DNA of 64,000 bases from Syngnathus acus (lineage: Eukaryota > Chordata > Actinopteri > Syngnathiformes > Syngnathidae). Below are positions 50,733 through 62,277 of the stretch, in pieces. The stretch lies in contig NC_051088.1 of assembly GCF_901709675.1 (NCBI RefSeq), positions 25,703,193 through 25,767,192 on the forward strand. The letters are read 5' to 3'. How positions within the stretch are numbered: the first letter of the stretch is position 1; each line of letters starts with the position of its first letter. Position numbers and translations under genes: made by a program. The notes beneath the pieces are model-generated. The model was not told the origin of the DNA and ran no database searches. It was given only the letters and a program-made list of their open reading frames with translations.

Positions 50733-52313
50733 TTAGCCGAGAGCCGAGGGAGACGTAATAAAGACGGTCTCCTCCGGCTCCTGTCCGTCCCGCTCGGCTC
50801 GGGATTTTGCCGTGCGATAAGCCGCTCTCCTGGCTTCCTGCTTTTTGAAAAACGAGCCGCAGATGTTCCTCCGTAGCCTGGCGGCGTAGGCCTCGAGGAA
50901 CACCAGCAGGTAGCTCATCAGCCACAGGCACGCAAGCAGCGCGCTGGCGCCCGCGCCGGGATCCGACAAAGCGGCGTCACACGTGGACGCCTCGGGGCTG
51001 AAGTTCCACTTGTAGTACTTGCGCAAGTCTGCCAGCTGCCGCGTGACGCACGACCGTGGGACGATGCAAAACGCCGGTGGGAACCAGCGCACCTGCCGAC
51101 ACACAAAGAACGCTGTTTGAGTGTTGGAGCTCACCACTTTGATCAGTCGCTCAGGTAAGGGGCAAGACAAATTGCCAATCATTGGAATAATTATTTGCAC
51201 AATTGCAGACCGTTACAATTCTGATGAGCGCTGCAAGACGCCGTACACTGCTCCACCTTTCTATCCCGCGACAGCGATGCCGCTGGCTACAAGGTGTGGC
51301 GAGTGGATTCTCACCCTGTAAGTGACCTCCATGTAGGCAGACATGGCCGGAAAGTCCAGCAGCCACGGCAGGAAGACTCGCAGCGTACGATAGACGACGT
51401 GATCCGAGGCTGCTATTAAAGCCATGGCGCTAAAGTGGAAGGTCACCGCCAGGAGCGATACGACGCTGGGCGTGTAGTCCCGGCAAGAGATTTGAAATCT
51501 TCGGAGCACCGGGGCAAAGCCGCCGCCGGAGGGAGCGCGGGCTTCCTTTCGCTGCCGCCGCCGCCGCTCTTTTGGGATGGTGTGATTATCAAACTTGACG
51601 CAGGTCAGATATGATTTCAGGTAGCGAGCAGATTCCCAAATCAGCAAGGCGACAAACACAGCCGCCAGAATCCTGTTGGACAGAACTTTGTAGCGTGTCA
51701 GCGTGTTCCTCATATGGGAGAAGTTGACTCGGACTTGCCCGATCATCTTGACAAAGCTGCTCTTGACCTTGCTCACATCCACGCGCGTGAAGCGCTCTAA
51801 CGTCCTGACCTTGGCGACGAGGCTCAGGTCTTCCTTCCCGGCTCGAACGGCTTCCTGGAAGATTTCCCCCCTGGCTGCGTTCAAAAGCTCCGAAGAGTTC
51901 AGCAAAGTCCGCGAGAAGCCCTCGGCGGCGCACTTGAGCGCGCCGACCACGGCGCCCACGTTGGCGCCGATGTTGGGGATGACGTCGGCGAGGAGAACGG
52001 CCAGCGAGGCGGAGATGAGGAGCTCGCGGCCCTGCCGGGCGCAGACGGTGGGCAGGCTCACGGTCAGCGCGCAGCGCAGCGGGTGACACAGGACGGCGGC
52101 GGCCAACGCGGCGGCGCCCGAGACCAGCGCCGTGCCGAGCGCGGCCCGGTGCCCGCAGCGCATCGTTTGCGAGAGCCACCGGTGGAGCAGGGAGCCCGTA
52201 AGCAGGGCCGGAGCCAGACAAAGGCACGTCAGGGTCAGCAGGTGGCGCCCCGCCGGCCGAGCTGAAGAGTAAACCTCCCACAGGTAGAGGAGTAGGCGCT
52301 TGGCCCGGGGCAT
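50733..52313 (-). CDS. ocstamp: Osteoclast stimulatory transmembrane protein-like (DC-STAMP family)
   Basis: This is a multi-pass membrane protein; family members are needed for fusion of osteoclast and macrophage precursors. Exons are 51315-52313 and 50733-51092, summing to 452 aa. The start is the ATG at 52311-52313 (MPRAKRLLLYLWEVYSS); the frame is open further upstream only with a GTG and probably crosses an acceptor. Several hydrophobic segments are visible (for example LLTLTCLCLAPALLTGSLL and SVVSLLAVTFHFSAMALIAA). Blocks RQGRELLISASLAVLLADVI, PNIGANVGAVVGALKCAAEG and LLNSSELLNAA match OCSTAMP better than DCSTAMP, as does VFLEAYAARLRR...SFFKKQEARR. Adjacency to slc13a3, as in human 20q13, supports the ocstamp call. 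Confidence 0.8.
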
Positions 52314-52450
52314 CTCTCGGCAAGCTCTCCTGCTCACGAGACACAGACAGACAGCGAGTGCCGCGAGAGGGCGCTAGCGGTGGCGCTAGCGCCCGTCAAA
52401 GCGCTACCTTCCTTTTCCTCTTTTTCTTCCTTTGAAAACGCGCCGCCGAT

Positions 52451-52616
<166 letters not shown>

Positions 52617-53400
52617 CGATGATACTTTTTGGGTCAACGGCATCTTCCAAAAGCGCAGCACCCTTTAGTGTGCTCGGAAAACTTGGCTGCTATTTCAAAC
52701 TCAAAGAAAGTTGGAGAAGAATCTGCTTTGGCTCTCATGCAATCAATGTATACTCTGGCACAGCGTTACGGAGTTACGGAGTTGTGTCTTATCTTGGTTC
52801 AGGGTCCTTCTCATCCATCATACGGCATGCCGCTGTGGAATTCCCTTGATGGTCAATAAAGCGCCTCCCTCGCTAAGTACCGCCCGAGGTACCGCTCAGC
52901 GCTCTTAACGATGTCACTTTGCCACGCAAACTTTACGACGGGAGTTTGTAGCGGCGCGCTAATCATCACCTCGCTTCGGGTTAATACGCAACAGAAATGC
53001 TGCGCGCCAGCTGAGTCCGGAACAAGCGTGCGTGACAACTTGAGGTGATTCATATCCCGTCCTTTTTTCTTAATATGGCAACCGATACGGGAAGGCGGCA
53101 GGCGTGTTCTCGAGAGATGCCAAATAGCGCAAATTGGAAGCAGTCCCGCACGTAGAGATACCCGAGCAGATTTGAGCCAGATTGTGGTTTTTACCTGCGA
53201 GGCCCGAGGACGCGGTCGGTGGCGGCAAACTTCATCGCTGCTGTCGGAAGCCAAACTTGCGTAAAAGAGGAAGTGGCGGCTGCGGCGTCCACACAGTCAC
53301 AGTCACATTGTTGTTGGAAACTGGACACGGGATCATGTGATGTGCTCAGATGACACTTTGAGGCCAAGAAAGCAACACCAGGAGGCTGGACCAAGTACAC

Positions 53401-53406
53401 TTTATT
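53401..53406 (-). terminator. Candidate polyadenylation signal for slc13a3
   Basis: AATAAA on the minus strand, in the TTCAATAAAGTGTAC context, lies about 815 bp after the stop codon. Confidence 0.5.
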
Positions 53407-53525
53407 GAATCCAATCCAAATTGGGACTGAATTGGCCCGGCGTAATGCGCCGAGGGAGCTTCTCCGGGAAAAGCTCGGCTTGCTGGCTGTTCTCGTTACA
53501 CAGTCCCATCAGGAATGACATTTGC

Positions 53526-53527
<2 letters not shown>

Positions 53528-53567
<40 letters not shown>

Positions 53568-53588
53568 GTTGATTGATTGATTGATTGA
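53528..53588. repeat. (GATT)n microsatellite
   Basis: About 15 tandem GATT units with two GGTT variants lie in the presumed 3' UTR of slc13a3. Confidence 0.95.
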
Positions 53589-54220
53589 ACGGACACAGAT
53601 TGACCACGTACCGATGGGCCAAGAGGGGCAGGCGGGCTTGTATTGTCGGCGGTGTGCCTTCAGATGAGGAGGACCAAAATCTCATGGACTTAACGTACTT
53701 TATGAGCGAGCGTGCTGGCTCTTTTCACAGTTGAGGACGGGATGGGAGCAATATGTGCACACAAAGACAGAAAAAGGGACAGATTTTCTCAAAACATGCC
53801 CGCTTTAACAAAGCCAGAGCGTTCCAACCGCACGTTGCTGCTCTCTCTCTGGGAAATTGGGTTAGGGTGAAAGGCTTTGTTGGGTTGTTATGGGCCCCGT
53901 GCATAGCAGACGGAGCTGGCGGCGGCCGTGACGTCGAATGCCGGCACAACAATAAAAAAGCAAAAAAGCTTTTCAGCCATCGGACGCAATTCGGGACTGC
54001 TGGCTGTTTGTAATGTGGTGAGCTTGGTTGTTTTTGCCAGTCTTGTAATGAATGACGATTAGTTTGCGCGTGTTTTTGTCCAGCTCCCACGGCGTCTGTT
54101 TCAACGCACCGTGCGTAACCTTTGAAAAAGGGCTAAGGAAAATACGTGAAGGGAGGGGTCAACTACAAACGGTAAGAGCCGAACACTGCCTGCCGCCGGC
54201 GTTGTCTTCCCGTCGGGCCA

Positions 54221-57200
54221 TCAGAGCGTGGCATTTGACATGTAGGCGGCAGAGCGGTTGAGAGGGCGAGCCCAGTCGGGGTAGGCGTCCAGCTGGAACA
54301 TGGCCAGGCCCCACGTGTTGATGGCCAGCGCCACGGACAGCAGACCCAGGATGTTCATGACAAAGCCAGTTTTCACCTACGGCGCGGTGCACAATGAGCG
54401 AGTGAGCGAGCGAGCGAGCGGCCTGGCGTGGACAAACCAGGCAAGGCGGAGCGACTCTCACCATGTCTTTGACCAGAAGGTGACCGGAGGCGAAGGCGAT
54501 GGAGTTGGGCGGCGTGGCCACGGGCAGCATGAAAGCGTACGAGCTCCCGACCGTGGCGGGGATCATGAAGTACAGGGGGTTCACGCTCGCGTGGAAGGCC
54601 TACAAAAAGACAGGAACATTTCGGCTGGCCGGCCACATTTGGGAAGGCCCCGTTAGGCTAGGCCCTATTCGCCACCTTTTTCCACTCATTTCTACTCAAC
54701 TGAGCCACTGAATAACCTGAATGCAGCAACGCAATGCTAATGTGGATGGTGGGCAGGCAAGGTACAAAGGAGCCAGATAATGATTGGTGACGACGGACGG
54801 GGGTTAATCGCTAACAGAGGACAAACATCACGGTGTCTGTTGCGACACAACTTAAGGGCCAAAACAGACGCCTGTCTTGTCTGTCGTTTCGGCAAATGCT
54901 AAGAAACACATTGGCGAGTTTTAGCATTTCAGCCGGAGAATATTTTGCCTCCATTAAAACTGTCGTCCCGGCGTCACGTTTGAGTTGCGCCGAGATGGGC
55001 GGCGAGTCGGAGAGCCACTGCGTGGAGTGTCTCCAGGAAAGCGCCATATTCATCTGATTAGCACTGCTAACGTACAGACGCCGCAAGAGAAACAAAGCTG
55101 TGGATTCTGTGAGTCAATTCACACCGACTGCGGTGCGCTGCGGTGCGCTGCGGTGCGCTGCGGTCCCGATCCGTATACGCCGCGTACCAATTGTCATGAA
55201 GCTGAAGAAAGCCAGGCGGGAAGTATTAGTACTATTTAAACGACCCAAAAGGAGCTGAACGGTTACCAGTTCGGCGATAACGGGCAAAAAGATGATGATG
55301 GTGGCCGTGTTGCTGGCAAACTCGGTGAAACAGGCCACGAAAGCTGTGATCAGCATCATGGCCGCAGCAGGCGGGACCTTGGCCAAAGGCCGAAGGTGGC
55401 CTCCCATCCAGGAGGCCAGTCCAGACTCCTGCCAAAGAGGTCAAAGGTCATGCAGCGAAGGAAGAAGGCAAAATAGCGCCACCGGACGTGAAGGCGCCGT
55501 TACCTCACAGGCCTGGGCCATGGCGAAGCCGCCTCCCAGCAACAGAATGATATTCCACGGAACGGCCTCCTGGGCTTTCTTCCACGAAAGGAGAGGAACG
55601 TAGGGCGCGTTTGAAGCTGGGGGAGAGGTGAACCAAGGGGACACTCTTTTGTTTGCCTCCTTTCCAGCTGCTTATTTGGCCAGCTGAGTATCACAAAGGG
55701 TCCGGCTGGCCGGGCAGGCGGCCGGCGCACGTGCGTGCGTGCGCCAGCGTTAACGTGCACGTTCCATCGCAAAGAGCTTTGAGAGATTATTCAGACGAAC
55801 GTATCGTCCCGCCTCCAGACGGCCGAGGCACTTGCGCTCTAATCTAGGTTCTTAACATTCCTCGGCGTATTTACCAAGGAACCTCGGCGGGCCCACGCCA
55901 TCCCCTTTGAATGGCCTCCCATTTCTTTGGATTTAAAAGGGAGGAAATAATCAATTGATCCGCTCCAGGCCGAGACCAGGGCTGCCCCAATGCCGTCCAT
56001 CCGAGCCACCCGTGTTTGGCTTTGGACTTTAACCCACTAGCCAGGCTCGCCGCCTCAAATCACAATGGCTAAACTAAAGTTTGCCACCACTGACCTTTGG
56101 GGTCCAACCACCAGCTAAGAGAAGGTTTCTGCGAGGGGAAGAAAAACAAGACGGACACGATGATCACACCGGTGACAGCGTCCGACACATAGCTGCGGAG
56201 AAGGAAACACAAAGTCATGTGAGCCCTCGGGCGCCGCTCGGGCAAACAAACGCCGGGCCGGGCTGGGCCGGGCCGGGCCGGGCTTGGCTTCCTTACCCCT
56301 TCTTGAAAAGCGCAGACCAGCCGGTGACAAATTTGGGATCCCTCGTGAACAAGAGAACAGCATAGGCGGTAAAAAAGAAGGAGACGGCCCCCTCGGCAAA
56401 ACTGCAACGGAGGGAGCAAAGCGTGTTGGAGCCGTCGCTCGCCCGCCCGCGCTCGTGTCACTTCAGCTCCAAGACATACATGGGACCTCACTTTAAGGGT
56501 CCCAGTTTCCGGTAGTCCTCTTCCACCAGAGCCCGAGCTCGGGCCTCTTCTTCGGCTCTCTGCTGCTGCTTGGAGCTGCAAAGAGTTAAGGGCAAATGGA
56601 GCAAGCTCAATGGTACGCACGCACGCACGCACGTGTTGAAAAATGGCAACGCTCGTTTACCGTGCGCGCAGTCCCCCGTGGAGGAACGCGATCCACAGCC
56701 ATCCCAAAAGCAGGAAGACCAACATGAGCGGGAAGGCAAATGCAAACCACGAGCCAAAGTTGATGAGATCGCACTCGGGAAAATAGCTGAAGAACATCAA
56801 GTGGTGAGCGGCCAGAACATCTTGGACCAGGAGCCGGTGAAATTACCTTTTGAGCTGTCCAATCAGGATGAGGTTGGGCGCGGTTCCCGTCAGCGTGGCC
56901 GTTCCTCCAATACTGGCGGCGTAAGGAATGCACACCAGAAAGCCTTTCCACACGCTCATCTGATACTCCGACTCGGAGCGCATCTCCTCGGCTGTCCTGG
57001 CGTCGTTCTCCTCCGCGGCCGCGCCCGAACTTGTGGAGACATGATGGTGACTCGACCGGGAGGGATGATTTACTTGAGCTCAACGCAGCTGCCGCTCGCT
57101 GGCAATTGCTGCGCAAATGCCCTTCAAATGAGCATGCCGAGAGAGAGAGAGAGAGCGAGCGAGCGAGCGAGCGAGCGAGGGGATCATCATTGTTTCACCC

Positions 57201-59381
57201 TCCGTACTCTTTCCCCCAATCTGAATGTTACATAGACACAGGACGCGCTTCTTACCCCTCAAGTGACAATTTTTGCTTCTCTGAGGCCACCGAGGGCAGA
57301 GAACGCATCTTAATTGATGGACCTGAAAGAGAGCAGAGATGACGGCATCAGCGGGGGGCAACCCACGCACATTCATCGTGACAATCGGTCGCCGCTTCTA
57401 CACCAACTGTGTCAGAGCGCGTCCAAAGCGGAGCCAGTCGCCGCCAAAACAACAAGGTTGCGCTGAGGAAATGCGTCTCCCTGAAGCAACAGTCCTCGCT
57501 GCCGCAAAGCACGCCGGCCGGGAGGAATCGGTAACTTATCTTAAAGGAGAAGCTCTGGAGCCGCGCGACCAACCAAAGCAAATTGTTCCGCTCGGCTCGG
57601 CTTTCGAGAGAGCCCAGGAAAACGGTGGCCGGGCGCGCACGTTCGCTCTCCAGAACGCAAGGACGCGTCTGCTCGCTCTCAACTTGAAAAGTTCCGTCAG
57701 AGCACACACGCAGCGCGTAGGTCACGGTCAGTCACACGACACACACCACGGGCCACGTCGCGCTTGCAATCCTCTGGCGCGTGCGGCATGCATTTCCGCT
57801 TTAGGCTCTCCAGATCCCCGAAGAGAGTCTCCAGGATGGCGTTGGCAATGGGGAGCATCATGGCCGTGGTGGCCGTGTTGCTCAGCCACATGGACAGGAA
57901 GGACGAGGTGGTCATCATGCCCAGTATCAGCCTGGAAGGGAAGGGAAGGGAAGGGAAGGGAAGGGAAGGGAAGGGAAGGGAAGGGAAGGGAAGGGAAGGG
58001 AAGGGAAGGGAAGGGAGAGGACGGCGTGAGCAGCAAAGCAAAGCGCCAAAAAGGCCGCGTCGGCGGAGCGTCGAGCCGTCATCGGCGGAGGCAACCTTGG
58101 ACTCGGCCCATGACCGGGATTGACTTTACTATGCGGAAGGCACGCGTTCCTTACGACAGAAGAATGGCGCTGTGTTCAACTCAACAGAATGAAAGCGATC
58201 TTTGGGGAGAGGATTTTTTTTGCCCACCCCCAACGCTTCCTTCTTGTCGCGCACATTGCTGGCTGGGCCCGATTTTTCTCGGCAGCATTTGGCCGGGACC
58301 GCCTTTCTCTGCCTGTCTTGAGCCAAGGCAGCCCACCACACAGAAATGTCTGTCCCAAAGTGTCTCAAAGGATACATCTGGGCCCGTTTCTGGCTGCGCC
58401 ATGGCCATTCCCGCCGCACACACCCTTCGCAATCTCCAAAGACGCACTTATGGCTCGGGGCTAAATACGTGGAAGTGGGAGACGGCCGGCGCCGGATCCT
58501 GAGTTCTCTCACCAGGCTGGTTTGACCCCCACGACGGTGAGGACCTTCAGCGCTATTCTGCGATGGAGGCCCCACTCCTCAATGGAGGACGCCAGCACCA
58601 GGCCGCTTAAGAAGAGGAAGTTGGTTTCCAGGAAGTACTGAGGGCAGAGTTTTTGGGACGGGATGATCCCCAGCGTGGGAAAGAGGCAGATGGGTAGCAT
58701 GGCGGTGATGGCAAGCGGGAGGGCCTCCGAGCACCAAAAGGTGGCCATCAGCACCACCACATAAAGACATCTTCCTTCCTAAACATCACAAGACCACACA
58801 AGTCAACCGGCCGTGAGAGAAAATGCGCATTCACGAGGAGCAAAGGTCAACAGTTTGGAAGCAGGCCAACAAGAGTAGTGGTATACATACGTACTGCTCC
58901 TTCGCTCGCTTGCTTGACCACTTACTCACTCGATCACTCGTTCGCTCGCTCGCTCGCTCACTCACTCACTCAATTGCTCGCTCCCACGCTCTCTCACTCA
59001 CTCATTCGCTCACTCGCTCACTCCTTCACTCACGCGCTCACTCACGCACTCACTCACGCGCTCACTCACTCGCTCACTCACTCGCTCTCTCACACTTTCA
59101 CTCACTCACTCACTCGCTCACGCACTCACTCACACTTTCACTCGCTCACGCACTCGCGCTCACTCACGCGCTCATTCACGCGCTCATTCATGCGCTCATT
59201 CATGCGCTCACTCACTCACTCACTCACTCACTCACTCACTCACTCACTCACTCACTCACTCACTCACTCACTCACTCACCTTTTCTGGCAAGGTCACAAG
59301 TAAAGGCGAAAAAAGCAGTGGCGTGATGAAGAGCACCAGCGCTTTGTGAACGCACCACAACTTCTTGGCCACAACAGACAT
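54221..59381 (-). CDS. slc13a3: Sodium-dependent dicarboxylate cotransporter NaDC3
   Basis: This plasma-membrane carrier moves succinate and related dicarboxylates with sodium. Exons, 5' to 3', are 59280-59381, 58513-58778, 57747-57931, 57256-57322, 56847-57029, 56661-56786, 56492-56575, 56297-56401, 56192-56095, 55504-55616, 55267-55428, 54462-54599 and 54221-54376. They sum to 594 aa (human about 602). Conserved blocks are [114 protein letters not shown] and STPPNS-type [17 protein letters not shown], the duplicated SNT/substrate motifs of SLC13. Human exons 2 and 3 appear fused here as one 266-bp exon. The variable intracellular loop is encoded by a short exon starting [10 protein letters not shown]; its upstream donor (exon 3 end) has a nearby alternative. 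A microsatellite abuts the exon 1 donor and another the exon 3 acceptor. Confidence 0.95.
55132..55166. repeat. (GCGCTGCGGT)n short tandem repeat
   Basis: Three to four tandem copies of a 10-bp unit lie in the intron between slc13a3 exons 11 and 12. Confidence 0.85.
57139..57180. repeat. (GA)n(GAGC)n microsatellite in slc13a3
   Basis: GAGAGAGAGAGAGA is followed by GCGAGCGAGCGAGCGA in the short intron upstream (minus sense) of exon 5. Confidence 0.9.
57936..58016. repeat. (GGGAA)n microsatellite at slc13a3 exon 3 acceptor
   Basis: There are about 16 perfect pentanucleotide units. On the coding strand they read TTCCC and end in CTTCCAG, so the repeat itself is the polypyrimidine tract of the exon 3 acceptor (exon begins at 57931). 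Confidence 0.98.
58915..59280. repeat. (ACTC/GCTC)n array grown from slc13a3 exon 1 donor
   Basis: About 360 bp of tetranucleotide repeats. On the coding strand intron 1 begins GTGAGTGAGTGAGTGAGTGA, so the donor consensus GTGAGT is repeated in tandem for many units right after exon 1. Confidence 0.98.
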
Positions 59382-59756
59382 CTTTGCCTTCTGGCGTCGA
59401 AGTTTGCTCCGAAGTGGCAGAGAGCGAGCTGGCGGGCGGCCCTTTAAAGCCTCTGCAAGCCCGCGGAGAAGATTAACCACCCGCTCGGCCACAGGTTAAC
59501 ATGTCGTACGCAGGTGTCAAATAGTTAAGCGGGACGCTGGGATTTCCCAAAGTAGGCCTCTCCCACTTTCAACTGGGGGGGTTCTTGCATGCTGAATCTT
59601 TGGAGCCCCTGACCTGCAAAAAGAGTCATGTCATGCCGAGAGAGCAGCTGTGGCCTGAAATTCTCCAACAACCAAATAGTTGATGCACCATAATAAACTG
59701 ATTGCAGCTGCACCTGCTGTGCACAATTGGCCACTGGGGGGCAGTACAATGCAGTC

Positions 59757-59758
59757 AT

Positions 59759-59799
<41 letters not shown>

Positions 59800-59815
59800 C
59801 GCGCGCACACGCACT

Positions 59816-59897
<82 letters not shown>

Positions 59898-59908
59898 CAC
59901 ACACACAT
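59757..59908. repeat. Compound (CA)n microsatellite
   Basis: Long CA runs are interrupted by GCGCGCACACGCACTCGCGC. Confidence 0.98.
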
Positions 59909-59969
59909 ACTAACCCTAACTGCTCAAAAGCAACGCGAGTTTGTAAAGTCAGTCTGCCTGTGAGCTTTG

Positions 59970-60339
59970 CTATATACCAGTGATTCTTAACCTTGTTGGA
60001 GGCACTGAACCCCACCAGTTTCATATGCCCATTCACCGAACCCCTCTTTTGTGAATATATATTTATTTTTTTCAAATTCAAGACAGAGATGTTTTTACTG
60101 GTGCACAAAATGAGCCGTGCATAAACATCACCTTGTTCAAAGAATAGAACCAACACAATGCATGAATTCACAACAAATGACATACCAGCAAATCAGTGTG
60201 ACTTCTGCTGTTGCCTTTGCGAGACCAGTTCAGATATGCGAATTTATTAATCAGGTGTGTTTGGACCTCCGGAGTGGAGGCTCTGCCGAACCCCTGAAAC
60301 CGACTCACCGAACCCAGGTTAAGAACCACTGCTATATAC
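59970..60339. mobile_element. hAT-Charlie-type MITE with 8-bp target-site duplication
   Basis: The element runs from CAGTGATTCTTAACCTTGTT (59978) to GGTTAAGAACCACTG (60331), 354 bp with inverted ends. It is flanked on both sides by the identical 8-mer CTATATAC (59970-59977 and 60332-60339), as expected for hAT transposition. There is no transposase frame, so it is non-autonomous. Confidence 0.85.
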
Positions 60340-60927
60340 TGTGTCTGTGCCACTTCAAGTGTCCAAAGATGGCCACGTAGACTCTATTTGCTAGCCCATC
60401 CGTGGCGTTTTGCGTATTGGCTTGGCACTGAGCAAAGGATTTTCTTTTTCCCAAGACAAAAATACATAGGAGCTAGTTTTGAGTAAACGACGTGCAATTC
60501 ACGCTCGTCGTGTTGATTTTGGCAGCAAACTGCAGCCTGCGGTTGCAATTCAGAGCTCAGACTCTCATTTTTCAACAATGGCCTGGCCCACCAACTGATG
60601 CGACGCCAAAGCAGCCCAAAGCTCCAACACTTGACCTTTTCAAATAGAGCGGGGCGAGAGGGTGTCATCTGTGGCGAATCGGAGGGAGTCGGCGACAAAC
60701 CAAGACCCGACCTCTTCTGTCGGACTTGACTTGCCCTTCTTTGCACACAAGAGCACAAGCGGCCACACGTTTTACACGCAATGTCGAAGATCGGCGACCT
60801 TTTTGAAAGGCGGAGCTAATTCTAGGAAAGTGATTCATGCGTCACGGTAAAGCCCTTTTGTGATTAAGGGCTGTATAAATAAATGAAAAAGTCACCAGAA
60901 CGTGGCATGATAGGCAATGGGCAACAA

Positions 60928-60933
60928 TTTATT
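60928..60933 (-). terminator. Candidate polyadenylation signal for the Ig gene
   Basis: AATAAA on the minus strand lies about 110 bp after the tentative stop codon at 61040. Confidence 0.4.
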
Positions 60934-61039
60934 TGGACAAATCTGGTTCAGTTTCCCAACTTTCAATTGGACAACATTGGTGGAAAATCCCAACGTCCCA
61001 ATCGGGTCCTGGCGGTGCCCACGTCTCTGCTCCGGGAGA

Positions 61040-62277
61040 TCACGCACAGCGAGCTCCAAAGACCTGCGCAATGAGCGGGCGACAAAAGGCCAAAATCAGC
61101 ACACGGACGACAGTGCTGAGCACCCCGCCCGCTTTCTGTCACGCGGATGGACCCACGCGGCTACGGCGACAGCAGACAGCGGCAGCAGACGGCGGCAGCA
61201 GACGGCGGCTCTCCTCGTGCACAGACAAGCATTTTCAGCAACTACGCGGACAAAAACAGCAAAAGCGCGTCACGCGCAGTAGTGCGAGGCTCGATTTTGG
61301 GCCGAGGGCATTCACCCACCCCTGTGAGCAAAGCGCGCAAAATGTGAGCATGCAGACTCCTCGGCTGGCCGGGTCCATGGATTTGCAGCTTTCCCTCCCT
61401 TTTGCAATGACCGGCAGACGCGCAGCGGCACGCTAACCGTTTGCCGGCTGTGATTTTGGTTGCCGGCGGAGGGTGCTATGTGCCAACGGGACTTTCTTTA
61501 CCCCAATGCTTATGCAGGACACGAGCGCTTTGACCAAGGCAACCGCCAAGCAGCCCAGAGCGGTCCACGTGACTGGCAGCGGCAGCGACAGTGCCTCCTC
61601 ATGTCGACTGCCGTTAAGTGCGCTCGTCGCCGTTGCTGCTGTGGCCCCGCAATCTTAAGTCAGGTGGAGAAAAGGGCAACGGAAGAGGTATGGTTTGCAA
61701 GAATCTCTCTCTCTCTCAATGTGATATCACGTGTACAGTGCGGGTCGGGGAGCACGCCGTTACTTACCTTGAACCCAAAGGTCGACGGTGCAGTCTTTGC
61801 TTTGACCGCCCACCTTTGCGGTGATAACGCACTTGTAGGTACCGGAGTCCCGGGGCGTGACGGCGGACAGGTGCAGACTGTGGTTCTTTCCGAAGGTGGC
61901 CCGCTGAGAACGGTTGGCCTCGGTCTGGCGCCAGCTCCCGTCCACCTTGATGATAAAAGTCCTTTCCTGCCCACTCATCTGTCCGTTTGGAGAAGCGCCG
62001 GTGCATCATAGGTCACGTTGCCGGAGGAGGAAAAGCTTCACTAACCTTGTACCAAGACAGGAAGAGGAAATCGGCGCCATCCCCACACAGACAGCTCAAG
62101 CCGACGTCTTTGCGGCACTCGACATCGACGTTCGCCTGACTGCGGGCGACGCAACACGCGGCCGCCACCTGCTCGCAAGGCGCACGGCCGGCTCGGCTCA
62201 GCTCAGCTGTTCGGTTCCAAACGCTGATTGCCAAATGACCTCGGGCTCACCTTCACCAACAGCGACAGCCGGCTCAT
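61040..62277 (-). CDS. Small Ig V-set type I membrane protein, CD83-like candidate
   Basis: Exons, 5' to 3', are 62251-62277, 62046-62168, 61768-61978, 61502-61653 and tentatively 61040-61063, giving about 178 aa with continuous phase. The product has a signal peptide (MSRLSLLVK then VAAACCVA), one V-type Ig domain with the first cysteine in DVGLSC, the core tryptophan in FLSWYK and the second cysteine in DSGTYKC, a short stalk, and a hydrophobic membrane segment (WTALGCLAVALVKALVSC). The start and the order of one-domain, stalk and membrane exons resemble CD83, including the DV.L.C strand. However, teleost Ig receptors are numerous and diverged. The last exon (a short tail ending CA) is the weakest part. 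I do not assign a gene symbol. Confidence 0.55.

Larger units (their letters stand above)
52617..54220. other. Intergenic region ocstamp / slc13a3
   Basis: The region holds the ocstamp-like promoter side and the slc13a3 3' UTR. A minus-strand AATAAA at 53401-53406 is the likely slc13a3 polyadenylation signal. A GATT tetranucleotide array (53528-53588) lies inside the presumed 3' UTR. No coding exon is recognised. Confidence 0.5.
59382..61039. other. Intergenic region slc13a3 / Ig receptor gene
   Basis: The region contains a long CA microsatellite, a complete hAT-like MITE, a LINE-type tail at about 60850-60890 (GTGATTAAGGGCTGTATAAA), and a minus-strand AATAAA at 60928-60933 that may end the Ig gene. 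No other coding exon is recognised. Confidence 0.5.

Noticed and set aside
52314-52337. Longer ocstamp-like N-terminus
   Set aside because: The extension would need a GTG start. The segment contains GTGAGCAG, a plausible acceptor, so the ATG at 52311-52313 is preferred.
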